Part shown: positions 42,563 through 50,261 of the stretch, piece by piece
Numbering within the stretch: position 1 is the stretch's first letter
Layout of the letters: each line of letters starts with the position of its first letter
NCBI RefSeq assembly: GCF_027497495.1
Contig: NZ_CP114205.1
Coordinates: 7,254,001 to 7,318,000 of the forward strand
Reading direction: 5' to 3'
Source of the DNA: Streptomyces tubercidicus
GTDB taxonomy: Bacteria; Actinomycetota; Actinomycetes; Streptomycetales; Streptomycetaceae
Length of the DNA: 64,000 nt
The notes under the pieces: model-generated
What the model was told of the DNA's origin: nothing
Seen by the model: the letters and a program-made list of their open reading frames with translations, nothing else
Databases searched by the model: none
Translations under genes and position numbers: made by a program

Positions 42563-43742
42563 ATGAATCCTCCCCATGCCTTGTGCTGTGGTCGTCAACA
42601 CCGTTGCGGATGACGGCCCGAGCGGCTTCAGCGTATCCGGTCCGCCGCTCGCCTGTCACCGATGTAAGGGGCAACGTGACGGGCAACGGGACAGCCGATG
42701 CATGGCGCAAATTAGGGGGTTCTCCGGTGCCGGATAGGGGGAGCTCCCGTGTGGATCTCGGCTCTACCTGGCAGTCGCAAGAGAAGTGGGATTTCGCGCG
42801 CTTCGAGTCGTGCAAGCAGCCCGGGTGCCCGCGAGCCATCGAGGCGTACGCAGCAGCCGTGAGCAGGGGAAATGGCCGCGCCGCTGGCACCGCTGAGCGT
42901 ACGGCCGTTGGGCTGCCGCCGCGCCTGGCGCACACGGCGGCCGCGGCCGGTATTTCGCCGCCCGCCTTCCTTGCGACCCGTATCCACGCGCGGAAACTTC
43001 TCCGCTTCAGACCCGTGCACCGGGCAATTCACCGCGACCGTGACCGGAACCGCCCGCAGCACCCGCTGATCAGCCACCACCACCCCGCCCGTATCTCAGG
43101 GTTGCGCGATATCCCTTAGGGGACGGCTGGGGGTTGGAGTACCTGCCGGCGATTACAGATGAGTTCGCTATTGCCCGTCAGGTGTCTCGCGGCGCGGCAG
43201 ATCACGGGCGAAGAAATGCCGCTGCATTACCCATATCGGGCGTCAATTCGGCGCCGGCTGAATAACCGGATAAATGCCCGTTGGGCAGCGTAAAGCCCCT
43301 GCTCATCTCGCCGGTCCCGGAGGGAAAGGGAGGCGCTATGAGGTGAATCGTCCGTGCGGGCGCGGCGGTATCCGTGCGGCGGGCCAGACGGCCGTCCCGG
43401 GCGCCTCCGGCGGCCCGTCGGGCGAGCGGGGGGTAGAGATAGCTCCACCCTTTCTTGGGACCTGGCTGGGATGTTCCAGGGCTTGTCTCCGGCCACCATG
43501 AAGCATGTTGAAGAGCCTCGTGGGGAGACCGAACCATGCGCGACACCGATGTGACCAGGCTGCATACGAGCCACCGAGCCACGGCCGGGGAGCTCACCGG
43601 CCACCCGCCGCACCCCGGTGCCGACCACCCCCGACAGGGCGCCCGGCAGCCTCGGGCCTGTGAGGTCTGACGTGACCCCTCCGACGCTCTTCCTGCGGGG
43701 CCCGCACCCCGCACAGCCCTTCGACTCTCAACTGGGGGAGAC
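42563..43742. other. 1.2-kb region without a well-supported gene
   Basis: Several open frames cross this stretch on both strands, but none shows a recognisable protein, clear codon bias and a good start together. The best small candidate is plus strand 43536-43670: 44 codons (MRDTDVTRLHTSHRATAGEL at the start) with GGGGAGA seven bases upstream, low confidence. The region lies next to two pseudogenes and an IS, so it may be eroded coding DNA. Confidence 0.4.
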
Positions 43743-44525
43743 GTGAACCACTCGGCCGAGTCGCATTCCTCATCCATGACCGACGATCCGGAAAAGACCA
43801 CCAAGGACGAGCCGAAGAAGGTCCCGGAGAATTTCCAGGACCAGCTGGCCTTCGCCTGGGATTACATCGGCGGGGTCTACGGCACGATCCTGACCATTCT
43901 GCCGGTCATCACCTACATCGTGGTCAACGCGCTGACCAGCATGTGGCCGGCGATCTGGGCCTCGATCGGCACCGCGGTCCTGGTGGGCATCTTCCAGCTG
44001 CTGCGCAAGGAGAAGCTGGCCGCCGCATTCGTCGGGCTCGGCACGGTACTCATCACCTCCGGCGTCGCCGTATTCGTCGGCGAGGCCAAGGGCTACTACC
44101 TGCTCGGCAACTGGATCACCGTCGGTATCGGCAGCATTCTGCTGCTGTCCGTCCTGGTGCGCCGGCCCCTGATCGGCCAGGTATGGGCGGCCGCCAATCT
44201 CCAGGGCACGTTTTGGCGCAAGGACCGGAAGTCGCTGTTCTACTACGACCTGGCCACGCTGCTCTGGTCCTTCCTGAGCTTCTCCCGGTTCGCGGTGGAG
44301 CGATGGCTCTACAACATGGACGAGACCACCTGGCTCGGCATCGCGCGGCTCGTCATGGGATGGCCGCTGACCTTCTTCGCCGTCATGACCAGCATTTGGG
44401 CCGTCCGCCGGGTGGATCAGCGGCGCAAACGCTACGACCCGAATTACAAGGACCCCAAGCAGAAAGCCGAATCCGAGGAGAGCGATTCGGCGGACATCGA
44501 GACCGCCAAGAGCCGCGGAGAATAG
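43743..44525 (+). CDS. DUF3159 integral membrane protein
   Basis: This 260-residue protein matches the DUF3159 family of actinobacterial membrane proteins. After a charged N-terminus (DDPEKTTKDEPKKVPENFQD) there are about six hydrophobic segments, including GTILTILPVITYIVVNALT, IASIGTAVLV-like helices, LGTVLITSGVAVFVGEAKGY and GIGSILLLSVLVRRPLIGQV. The C-terminal tail is charged. The function is unknown; homologues often sit near sigma or cell-division genes. The GTG at 43743 has GGGGGAG just two bases upstream, so ATG 43776 is an alternative start. A strong terminator follows. Confidence 0.82.
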   Translation: MNHSAESHSSSMTDDPEKTTKDEPKKVPENFQDQLAFAWDYIGGVYGTILTILPVITYIVVNALTSMWPAIWASIGTAVLVGIFQLLRKEKLAAAFVGLGTVLITSGVAVFVGEAKGYYLLGNWITVGIGSILLLSVLVRRPLIGQVWAAANLQGTFWRKDRKSLFYYDLATLLWSFLSFSRFAVERWLYNMDETTWLGIARLVMGWPLTFFAVMTSIWAVRRVDQRRKRYDPNYKDPKQKAESEESDSADIETAKSRGE

Positions 44526-44528
44526 CGA

Positions 44529-44560
44529 CGCCGAGCCCATCCAGCGGGATGGGCTCGGCG
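44529..44560 (+). terminator. Strong hairpin terminator after DUF3159 gene
   Basis: CGCCGAGCCCATCC (44529-44542) pairs perfectly with GGATGGGCTCGGCG (44547-44560) around an AGCG loop, starting four bases after the DUF3159 stop codon. No U-tract follows. Confidence 0.8.
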
Positions 44561-44673
44561 CCCCACAGTGAATACCCCTCCCCCGTGTGTGGCGACGGCT
44601 CGCGAACGTCGCCGACAGGGGTATGACACCGCCACTTCCGGTCCGCAAATAGTGGTTTCCGCGGCCGTGCCTT

Positions 44674-44692
44674 AGACGTCGTTTCTTTTGGT
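44674..44692 (+). repeat. Left terminal inverted repeat
   Basis: AGACGTCGTTTCTTTTGGT. It pairs with the repeat at 46022-46040 with one mismatch. Confidence 0.8.
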
Positions 44693-44764
44693 CGCGAGAC
44701 CTAAGTCGATGGTCCGACGCGCTGGCCCGATGTGGTTCATCACGCGTGCTGGTCGGATAGCGGA

Positions 44765-45169
44765 ATGAGCGATCTTGTCAACGAGCCAGGCCCAGCCGTC
44801 CGTCTGCGTTTGGCCGAGGAAAGGAACGTCTGGCTGTGCACCGTGCGTCCGGATGGCTCTGCGCACGTCACGCCCGTCTGGTTTGTCTACCAAAGCTCTC
44901 GGTGGTGGATTGGTTCGGATCTCAGCTCCGTCAAGGTCAGAAACATCCGCACGGAGCCCCGGGTGTCCCTGGCTTTGGAGGATGGCCGGTTCCCGGTGGT
45001 TGCCGAAGGAGACGCACTCCTGATTGGTGAGGGGTTCCCCCGCGAGATCGTGACCGCGTTCGAGCAGAAGTACGCATGGGATGTATCCGCTCCCACTCGC
45101 CCCGGAAGCAAGCGTGTGTTGCTGGAAGTGTGTATACGTCGGTGGCTGCTGGCTGGCACGGCCCAGTGA
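44765..45169 (+). CDS. PPOX-class oxidoreductase inside the IS ends
   Basis: This 134-residue protein has the pyridoxamine-oxidase-like split-barrel fold: RNVWLCTVRPDGSAHVTPVW (about residues 22-41), WWIGSDLSSVKVRNIRTEPR and VSLALEDGRFPVVAEGDALL. These are typical of flavin- or F420-dependent PPOX proteins. It differs clearly from the other PPOX gene at 1894. The ATG at 44765 (MSDLVNEP) is preferred over an upstream ATG at 44732. Base composition looks less GC-rich than the chromosome around it, which fits transfer with the element. It converges on the transposase gene with 15 bases between. Confidence 0.82.
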   Translation: MSDLVNEPGPAVRLRLAEERNVWLCTVRPDGSAHVTPVWFVYQSSRWWIGSDLSSVKVRNIRTEPRVSLALEDGRFPVVAEGDALLIGEGFPREIVTAFEQKYAWDVSAPTRPGSKRVLLEVCIRRWLLAGTAQ

Positions 45170-45184
45170 CAGCGGCGACAAGAG

Positions 45185-45999
45185 TCAGCCTGAAGCGATG
45201 AGCCGACGGTGACAGATGAGGGCTGCGGCGATGCCGACGAAGGCGAGGAAGTGCTCGGCCTTGCATTCGTACCGGCGGTGCAGGCGGCGGCAGCCGGAGA
45301 GCCAGGAGACCGTCCTCTCCACGACCCAGCGGTGGCGGCCCAGTCGCATGGAGGACTCGATACCCTTGCGGGCGATGCGGTGGCGGATGCCTCTCTTGCG
45401 AAGCCAACGGTGCAGGTGGTCGTAGTCGTAACCTTTGTCGGCGTGGAGCTTGGCCGGGCGCCGGCGGCGCGGTCCGCGGCGGGAGCGGATGGGCGGGATC
45501 CCGCGCACGAGTGGTTTCAGGCCGAGGCTGTCGTGCAGGTTGGCGCCGGAGACGCCAAGAGACAGGGGCAGTCCGTTCCGGTCGGTGATCAGGTGGATTT
45601 TCGATCCGCTCTTGCCGCGGTCGGTCGGGTTCGGTCCGGTCAGGGGCCCCCTTTTGCCGCCCGGACGCTGACGGAGTCGATCGCGCACCGCGACCAGTCC
45701 AGTTCCCCTCGGGCACCGAGTTCGTCGAGGATGACCCGGTGGAGCCTGGCCCAGACCCGCTCCTGGCTCCACCGAGCGAACCGCCGGTAGACGGTGGGCC
45801 AGGCCGGCCCGAACACCGGCGGCAACTGCCGCCAGGTGCAGCCTGAGGTAGCCACAAAGATGATTGCCGCCAGGGTCTCGCGGTCACCTGCGCGCCGTCG
45901 CCCCCCGCCTTGCGGACGCCGCACCTCCGTCGGCGGGACCACCCGCCGGAACAGCACCCACAACTCGTCTGGCACCAACTGCTCAACCAGATCCGTCAT
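45185..45999 (-). CDS. IS5-family transposase, two frames joined by -1 frameshift
   Basis: The first frame (45999 to 45640) encodes the DUF4096 N-terminal domain: MTDLVEQLVPDELWVLFRRV then ETLAAIIFVATSGCTWRQLP and YRRFARWSQERVWARLH, ending with the first catalytic Asp in CAIDSVSVRAAKGGP. The second frame (stop at 45185) continues TGPNPTDRGKSGSKIHLITD, KLHADKGYDYDHLHRWL (second Asp) and RWVVERTVSWLSGCRRLH (Glu), completing the DDE triad. The frames overlap at a run of four A and five G, where a -1 slip joins them, as in other actinobacterial IS5 elements of the IS427 group. Both parts look intact, so the element may be active. Confidence 0.88.
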
Positions 46000-46021
46000 G
46001 CACTGCCCAACGAACGGTCAC

Positions 46022-46040
46022 ACCAAAAGAAACGGCGTCT
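46022..46040 (-). repeat. Right terminal inverted repeat
   Basis: Complement of AGACGCCGTTTCTTTTGGT. It lies 22 bases upstream of the transposase start codon. Confidence 0.8.
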
Positions 46041-46115
46041 TGGCCCACCCACCCCCTGAAGGAGATTCAGGGGTACCTGCCCCACGACTTCGGCGCGTAC
46101 TACATGAGCCCTGCC

Positions 46116-46559
46116 CTACCTGCCGCCGAACACAGCCCGCACCCGCTTGCCATTCACGATCACCACAACACCCGTCAGCAGAACTCCGCACACGCCCTGC
46201 TCAATCTTCAGCCACAGCGGAAACCCACCGGGCAGCGCGACGATGACCGCAATCGCCACGACCATGACGGCCGACGCCAGGCGCAGCCGGAGATAAGAAC
46301 GGTTGTGGCCGCGAACCGTCCGGGCAACAAATGAGGCCATGAGCAAGGACGTCGCTACGACGATGATCGTGCGGACCCAGACGGCGTCGGTCACGATGTC
46401 GGGGCGGTCGCGCAGCAGGATGATCGCGACGAGCGTCAGTGCGCTGAGGCCGACATAGCAGCCGACGAGCAGCTTGGTGCTGCGGAACGCCCGCCGGATG
46501 TGTGGATGGCTCAGGCTTTCCCCGGAAACCCCGGCGGCGTGCGTCCTGCGGGTGTTCAT
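46116..46559 (-). CDS. Small integral membrane protein
   Basis: This 147-residue protein has four hydrophobic segments: LLVGCYVGLSALTLVAIILL (about residues 30-49), TIIVVATSLLMASFVARTV, LASAVMVVAIAVIVALPGG and VCGVLLTGVVVIVNGKRV. The N-terminus is soluble and basic. It resembles small Streptomyces membrane proteins of unknown function. The ATG at 46559 follows GGAAGGGA six bases upstream. It lies 76 bases from the right end of the IS. No neighbour suggests a role. Confidence 0.75.
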   Translation of the reverse strand: MNTRRTHAAGVSGESLSHPHIRRAFRSTKLLVGCYVGLSALTLVAIILLRDRPDIVTDAVWVRTIIVVATSLLMASFVARTVRGHNRSYLRLRLASAVMVVAIAVIVALPGGFPLWLKIEQGVCGVLLTGVVVIVNGKRVRAVFGGR

Positions 46560-46715
46560 GATGTCCCTTCCGCTCTGTCGTACCGCCGCTCTCGACGGCC
46601 GCCTCCAGGATCCGGCCCGCCCGCCGCCCGTTCATCGTTCACCGGAACGAAGCGCACGCCCGCCGACATCAGGGGCTTGCCGGGGCTGCCCCGTAATGGA
46701 TCCGCACCGGTGCTC

Positions 46716-47675
46716 TCAGGGTGCGGCGAGAAGCTCCGGGGAAGGGGTGAGGCGGTAGGAGTTGCGGTGGGATTGCACCAGGCCGCCGGTGGGGGAAGGG
46801 AAGTGGGTGCCGAGCAGCAGGGTGCCGGTGTCGGCCAGGGAGGCGAGAAGGCGGTGCCGGGTAGCGGCGGCTTGGTGGGGATCGGTGTCGACGCAGCTGC
46901 CCATGGTGGGGTCGAGCATCTGCACGGGGTGATGGATGCAGTCGCCGGTGATCAGGGCGGTGGTCGTGCGGCCGCGAAGTTCGACGGCGAGGTGGCCGGG
47001 GGTGTGGCCGGGGGTGGGGATCAGGCGGATGCTCGGGGCGATGTCGGTGCCGTCTGCCGGGACATCGACGAGGTCGAGAAGGCCGGCGTCCTTGATGGGG
47101 TGGACGGAGTCCCGGAACATCTGCCGCCGGGCTTCGTCCATGTCGGCCGCCGCCCAGTGGTTCCACTCCGAGCGGGCCGTCACATAGCGGGCGTTGCGGA
47201 AGGTGGGCTTCCAGGTGTCGCCGTCGGCAGAGGTGTTCCATCCGACGTGGTCGGTGTGGAGGTGCGTGAGGATCACGAGGTCGATGGTCTGTGGCGGAAA
47301 TCCGGCGGCTTCGAGATGTGCGAGGTAGTCGCTGTCGAGGTTGTTCCAGGCGGGGTTGGCACGCGTCTTGCCGTTGCCGATACCGGTATCGACGAGGACG
47401 CGCAGACCGTCCGCCGTGAAGGCGAAGCTGTGACTGCTCAGCCGCAGGGTGCCGGCTTCGTCAGCGAAGTCGGGCCGCAGCCAGGGGGCTTGGGCCACCA
47501 CATCCGGGGTGGCCGTCGGTAGCAACCAGGGGCCGGTCTGTGGGGGCAGAGCCACCTCGTCGATGCGGTGGATGGTGAGGTCGCCCAGGTCCCAGGCCGG
47601 GGGAGTGCTGGGAGATGAGGGCAAGGGTGAGGAGGAGGGGGAGGAGGAGGGGGAGTTGGTCGGGTGGTTGCGCAT
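46716..47675 (-). CDS. MBL-fold metallo-hydrolase
   Basis: This 319-residue protein has the metallo-beta-lactamase signature ILTHLHTDHVGWNT (about residues 134-147), a preceding LRVLVDTGIGNGK strand, the third-His motif IPTPGHTPGHLAVEL (about 219-233) and the GDCIHHPVQM bridging-Asp motif. It resembles the AHL-lactonase/quorum-quenching and CphA-like hydrolase group, but substrate cannot be assigned. The first 24 residues are a Ser/Pro run encoded by simple sequence (SPSSSPSSSPLPSSPS). It is divergent from the amidase pair, with a long dyad between. Confidence 0.85.
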   Translation of the reverse strand: MRNHPTNSPSSSPSSSPLPSSPSTPPAWDLGDLTIHRIDEVALPPQTGPWLLPTATPDVVAQAPWLRPDFADEAGTLRLSSHSFAFTADGLRVLVDTGIGNGKTRANPAWNNLDSDYLAHLEAAGFPPQTIDLVILTHLHTDHVGWNTSADGDTWKPTFRNARYVTARSEWNHWAAADMDEARRQMFRDSVHPIKDAGLLDLVDVPADGTDIAPSIRLIPTPGHTPGHLAVELRGRTTTALITGDCIHHPVQMLDPTMGSCVDTDPHQAAATRHRLLASLADTGTLLLGTHFPSPTGGLVQSHRNSYRLTPSPELLAAP

Positions 47676-47755
47676 CCAGGGTTTCCGTTCCTTCGCTTGG
47701 GCTTCTGAGCGGGCCGACGGTGATTGTGACGGGCCCTCAGCCGTAAACGCTATTT

Positions 47756-47800
47756 ATTTGCTTTAGATGACGCTAGCCCCTATCGTCGGCTAAGGCAAAT
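47756..47800. promoter_or_regulatory. Long imperfect dyad between MBL and amidase genes
   Basis: ATTTGCTTTAGATGACG (47756-47772) and CGTCGGCTAAGGCAAAT (47784-47800) are inverted repeats matching at 14 of 17 positions around an 11-base spacer. A similar ATTTTGCTTTAAGG occurs at 49571-49584, just before the TetR gene at 49592. This suggests that TetR controls both divergent units and itself. Confidence 0.6.
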
Positions 47801-47875
47801 CTTTTGCGTTTGTCGAGGGTGGTCGCCGACCGCCGCTCCGCAACGCACCCTGCACGCATACGAAGAAAGGGACCC

Positions 47876-48082
47876 ATGAGCGACGCCGAACTCACCGCCA
47901 CGGAGGCCGCCCGATGGGCGCTCCGTGCCGGACTCCCGCTGGAGAGCGCGCGCCACGCCGAAGTGGCCGCCGCCGCCAACCACATCCACGCCGTGGTCCG
48001 CACCTTGCGTGAACTGGACTTCGGAGAGACGCAGCCCGCCACCCACACCGTCGAAGGGGACGCCCCCGATGTCTCACTGTGA
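47876..48082 (+). CDS. AtzG-like small amidase subunit (GatC-like)
   Basis: This 68-residue protein (MSDAELTATEAARWALRAGL through AAAANHIHAVVRTLRELDFG) resembles the AtzG/DUF4089 family, GatC-like peptides that wrap around an amidase-signature partner. In cyanuric-acid degradation AtzG is required by AtzE. Here the amidase gene overlaps its end by 14 bases, giving the same order. The ATG at 47876 has GAAAGGGA five bases upstream. The C-terminal TQPATHTVEGDAP is like the extended tail of GatC-type subunits. Confidence 0.75.
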   Translation: MSDAELTATEAARWALRAGLPLESARHAEVAAAANHIHAVVRTLRELDFGETQPATHTVEGDAPDVSL

Positions 48083-49469
48083 ACTGACCCTCGCCGAGGC
48101 GGCCGACGCCATGGCGAACCGGGAGCTGTCCCCGGTAGAGCTGACCGCTTCCGTGCTCGAACGCATCGAGGCCGTCGAAGGGCGGCTCGGGGCATACGTC
48201 GCCGTGGCGGGCGAAGCGGCGCAGGAGTCGGCCGCACGGGCGGAGCGCGAGATCGCGGCCGGCCGGTATCGGGGCCCGCTGCACGGCATCCCGTTCGGGC
48301 TGAAGGACCTCATCGATGTCGCCGGTCTGCCGACCACCGCCAGTTCCCGGGTACGGGAGGGCCATATCGCGCAGGCCGACAGCGCGGTGGCCAAGGGCCT
48401 GTCCGAGGCGGGTGCGGTCCTCCTGGGGAAGACGCATACGCACGAATTCGCCTACGGGCTGACGACGCCCCAGACGCGCAACGCCTGGGACCAGAGCCGC
48501 ATCGCGGGCGGTTCGAGCGGTGGTTCCGCGGTCGCCGTGGCCGCCGGAGCTGCCACCTTCGCCCTGGGCACGGACACCGGTGGTTCCATCCGTGTACCGG
48601 CAGCGCTGAACGGAGTCGTCGGGTTGAAGCCGACCTACGGCCTCATCTCCCGGCAGGGTGTGACCTCGCTGTCCTGGTCCCTGGACCATGTCGGCCCGCT
48701 CACCCGCACGGTGCGGGACGCGGCGCTGGTGCTCTCCGCGTTGGCGGGCCATGACTCCGGGGCTCCGGCCGGGGGAGGTACGGCGCGGCGGCCCGGTTAC
48801 CCGCTCTCCCAGGAAGGGGACTTGACGGGCCTGCGGATCGGAGTACCGGCCAACTACTACTTCGACCACGTCAGCCCCGCGGTCGAAATCGCTGTGCGAC
48901 GTGCCCTCGCCCAGATGTCGGACCTCGGTGCCGAACTCGTCGAGATCGAGATTCCGATGGCCCGCTATGTTCAGGCGATCCAATGGGGCCTGATGGTCCC
49001 GGAGGCCACCGCTTACCACGAACGTACCCTGCGGTCGGTGCCCGAGCTGTACGCGCCGGACGTCCGGGTGCTGCTGGAGGCCGGGGAACTGATGTCGGCC
49101 GGTGACTATCTGCGGGCCCAGCGAGCCCGTACCCTCATGCGGCAGGCGTGGGGACGCGTGCTCGACCAGGTCGATGTGATCGCCGCGCCCACGGTGCCGA
49201 TGACGGCAGCCGAGGCCGGTCAGGACACCGTGGAATGGCCGGACGGTACGACGGAGAGCGTCTCGGACGCCTATGTCCGCCTCTCCGCCCCCGCGAACAT
49301 CACCGGAATCCCGGCGCTTTCCCTGCCGGTCGGCCGCGATCACGCGGGCCTGCCCATCGGCATGCAGCTGATGGGGCCGCCCAGGGGGGAAGCCCTGGTG
49401 CTGCGCACCGGCCATGCCTACGAATCGGTCCAGGAGCGGTGCGGTGGCCTGCCGGTCGTGACCGCCTGA
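48069..49469 (+). CDS. Amidase-signature hydrolase (AtzE-like)
   Basis: This 466-residue enzyme has the amidase-signature Ser-cisSer-Lys triad: Lys in GIPFGLKDLIDVAG (about residues 76-89), the Gly/Ser motif AGGSSGGSAVAVAAGAAT (about 149-166) with cis-Ser, and the nucleophile Ser in LGTDTGGSIRVPAA (about 169-182). It should hydrolyse an amide such as a carboxybiuret, urea-derived or aryl amide. With the AtzG-like subunit immediately upstream, it is more likely AtzE-like than a stand-alone amidase. ATG 48069 lies inside the preceding gene. A TetR gene lies about 120 bases downstream. Confidence 0.88.
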   Translation: MSHCELTLAEAADAMANRELSPVELTASVLERIEAVEGRLGAYVAVAGEAAQESAARAEREIAAGRYRGPLHGIPFGLKDLIDVAGLPTTASSRVREGHIAQADSAVAKGLSEAGAVLLGKTHTHEFAYGLTTPQTRNAWDQSRIAGGSSGGSAVAVAAGAATFALGTDTGGSIRVPAALNGVVGLKPTYGLISRQGVTSLSWSLDHVGPLTRTVRDAALVLSALAGHDSGAPAGGGTARRPGYPLSQEGDLTGLRIGVPANYYFDHVSPAVEIAVRRALAQMSDLGAELVEIEIPMARYVQAIQWGLMVPEATAYHERTLRSVPELYAPDVRVLLEAGELMSAGDYLRAQRARTLMRQAWGRVLDQVDVIAAPTVPMTAAEAGQDTVEWPDGTTESVSDAYVRLSAPANITGIPALSLPVGRDHAGLPIGMQLMGPPRGEALVLRTGHAYESVQERCGGLPVVTA

Positions 49470-49542
49470 AGAATCCGGCCGTGACCGCCTGAAGAATGCA
49501 GCCCCGGACTACGCAGCCCCGGACTGCGCAGCCGCGGACTAC
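49458..49542. repeat. Direct repeats over and after the amidase stop
   Basis: GTGACCGCCTGAAGAAT occurs at 49458-49474 and 49481-49497; the first copy contains the amidase stop codon, so the end of the gene is duplicated in non-coding DNA. Three 15-bp units of GCAGCCCCGGACTAC type follow (49498-49512, 49513-49527, 49528-49542). Confidence 0.85.
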
Positions 49543-49591
49543 GGAGAGGGGCCCTGCTCCAGACGCAACGATTTTGCTTTAAGGTGGTGGC

Positions 49592-50152
49592 ATGAGTCCC
49601 AAGGCCATGGCTCGCCCCGGAGGGCGCAGCGCCCGCGTGCAGGAGGCGGTGCACGCCGCGGTGCGGGAACTCGAAGCTGAGAAAGGCCGCGCCTCGCTGA
49701 CCGTGCCGGCCGTCGCGGCCCGCGCGGGCGTCACCCCGTCGACGATCTACCGCCGCTGGGGCGATCTCCACGAGCTGCTGTCCGACGTGGCGGTCGAACG
49801 TCTGCGGCCCGAGGAGCCACCCGTCGATCACGGGAGCCTGCACACGGATCTGGAGTCCTGGGCCAGGCAGTTCCTCGATGAGATGGCCTCGCCGTCGGGA
49901 CGCGCCTATATCCGCGATGCGCTCCTGGGCGACCCCGACGGCAGCAATGCCGGCCAGTGTTCGGCCTACGCCGCCGACCAGATCGAGGTCATCCTCGCGC
50001 GCGCGACGGGACGCGGCGAAGCCGCTCCCGACGTCGAAGCGGTCATGGACCATGTCGTGGCCCCGATGATGTACCGCATCCTGTTCCAGCCGGGCCGGCT
50101 CACCGCTTCGTATGCGGATCACCTCGTCCAAGCCGCTCTGACCGGCCCCTGA
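49592..50152 (+). CDS. TetR-family regulator
   Basis: This 186-residue protein has the TetR helix-turn-helix: VQEAVHAAVRELEAEKGRAS then LTVPAVAARAGVTPSTIYRR (about residues 16-55), and a C-terminal domain like TetR_C_16 members (AYAADQIEVILARATGRGEA). ATG 49592 follows GGTGG a few bases upstream. A TTTGCTTTA element shared with the MBL/amidase intergenic dyad lies just before it. Control of the amidase pair and MBL hydrolase is inferred. Confidence 0.87.
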   Translation: MSPKAMARPGGRSARVQEAVHAAVRELEAEKGRASLTVPAVAARAGVTPSTIYRRWGDLHELLSDVAVERLRPEEPPVDHGSLHTDLESWARQFLDEMASPSGRAYIRDALLGDPDGSNAGQCSAYAADQIEVILARATGRGEAAPDVEAVMDHVVAPMMYRILFQPGRLTASYADHLVQAALTGP

Positions 50153-50261
50153 GCACCAGCACTTCACGAAGCGTCCCCGCACCGCATCGTGGGACTTTCG
50201 TTGATGTGCCTCGCGACGAAAGGTGGTGTCGTCGGCGAGTAGGGCTGCTTAACGTGGCTGC

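Larger units (their letters stand above)
44674..46040. mobile_element. IS5-family element with passenger PPOX gene
   Basis: The ends are 19-bp inverted repeats: AGACGTCGTTTCTTTTGGT at 44674-44692 and its near-perfect complement at 46022-46040 (18 of 19 match). The right repeat lies 22 bases from the transposase start, as expected. On the left, however, the repeat is 490 bases beyond the transposase stop, and the gap is filled by an intact PPOX gene in opposite orientation. No other copy of the repeat is visible near 45150-45185, where the left end of a plain IS of about 860 bp would fall. No clear target duplication is visible (TTA on the left, TTG on the right). The element is therefore about 1.37 kb with one passenger gene. 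Confidence 0.72.

Noticed and set aside
42656..43119. Plus-strand frame with DLGSTWQSQEKWDFARFESC
   Set aside because: The local text looks somewhat protein-like, but no start, ribosome site or family is convincing, and it becomes Arg/His-rich downstream.
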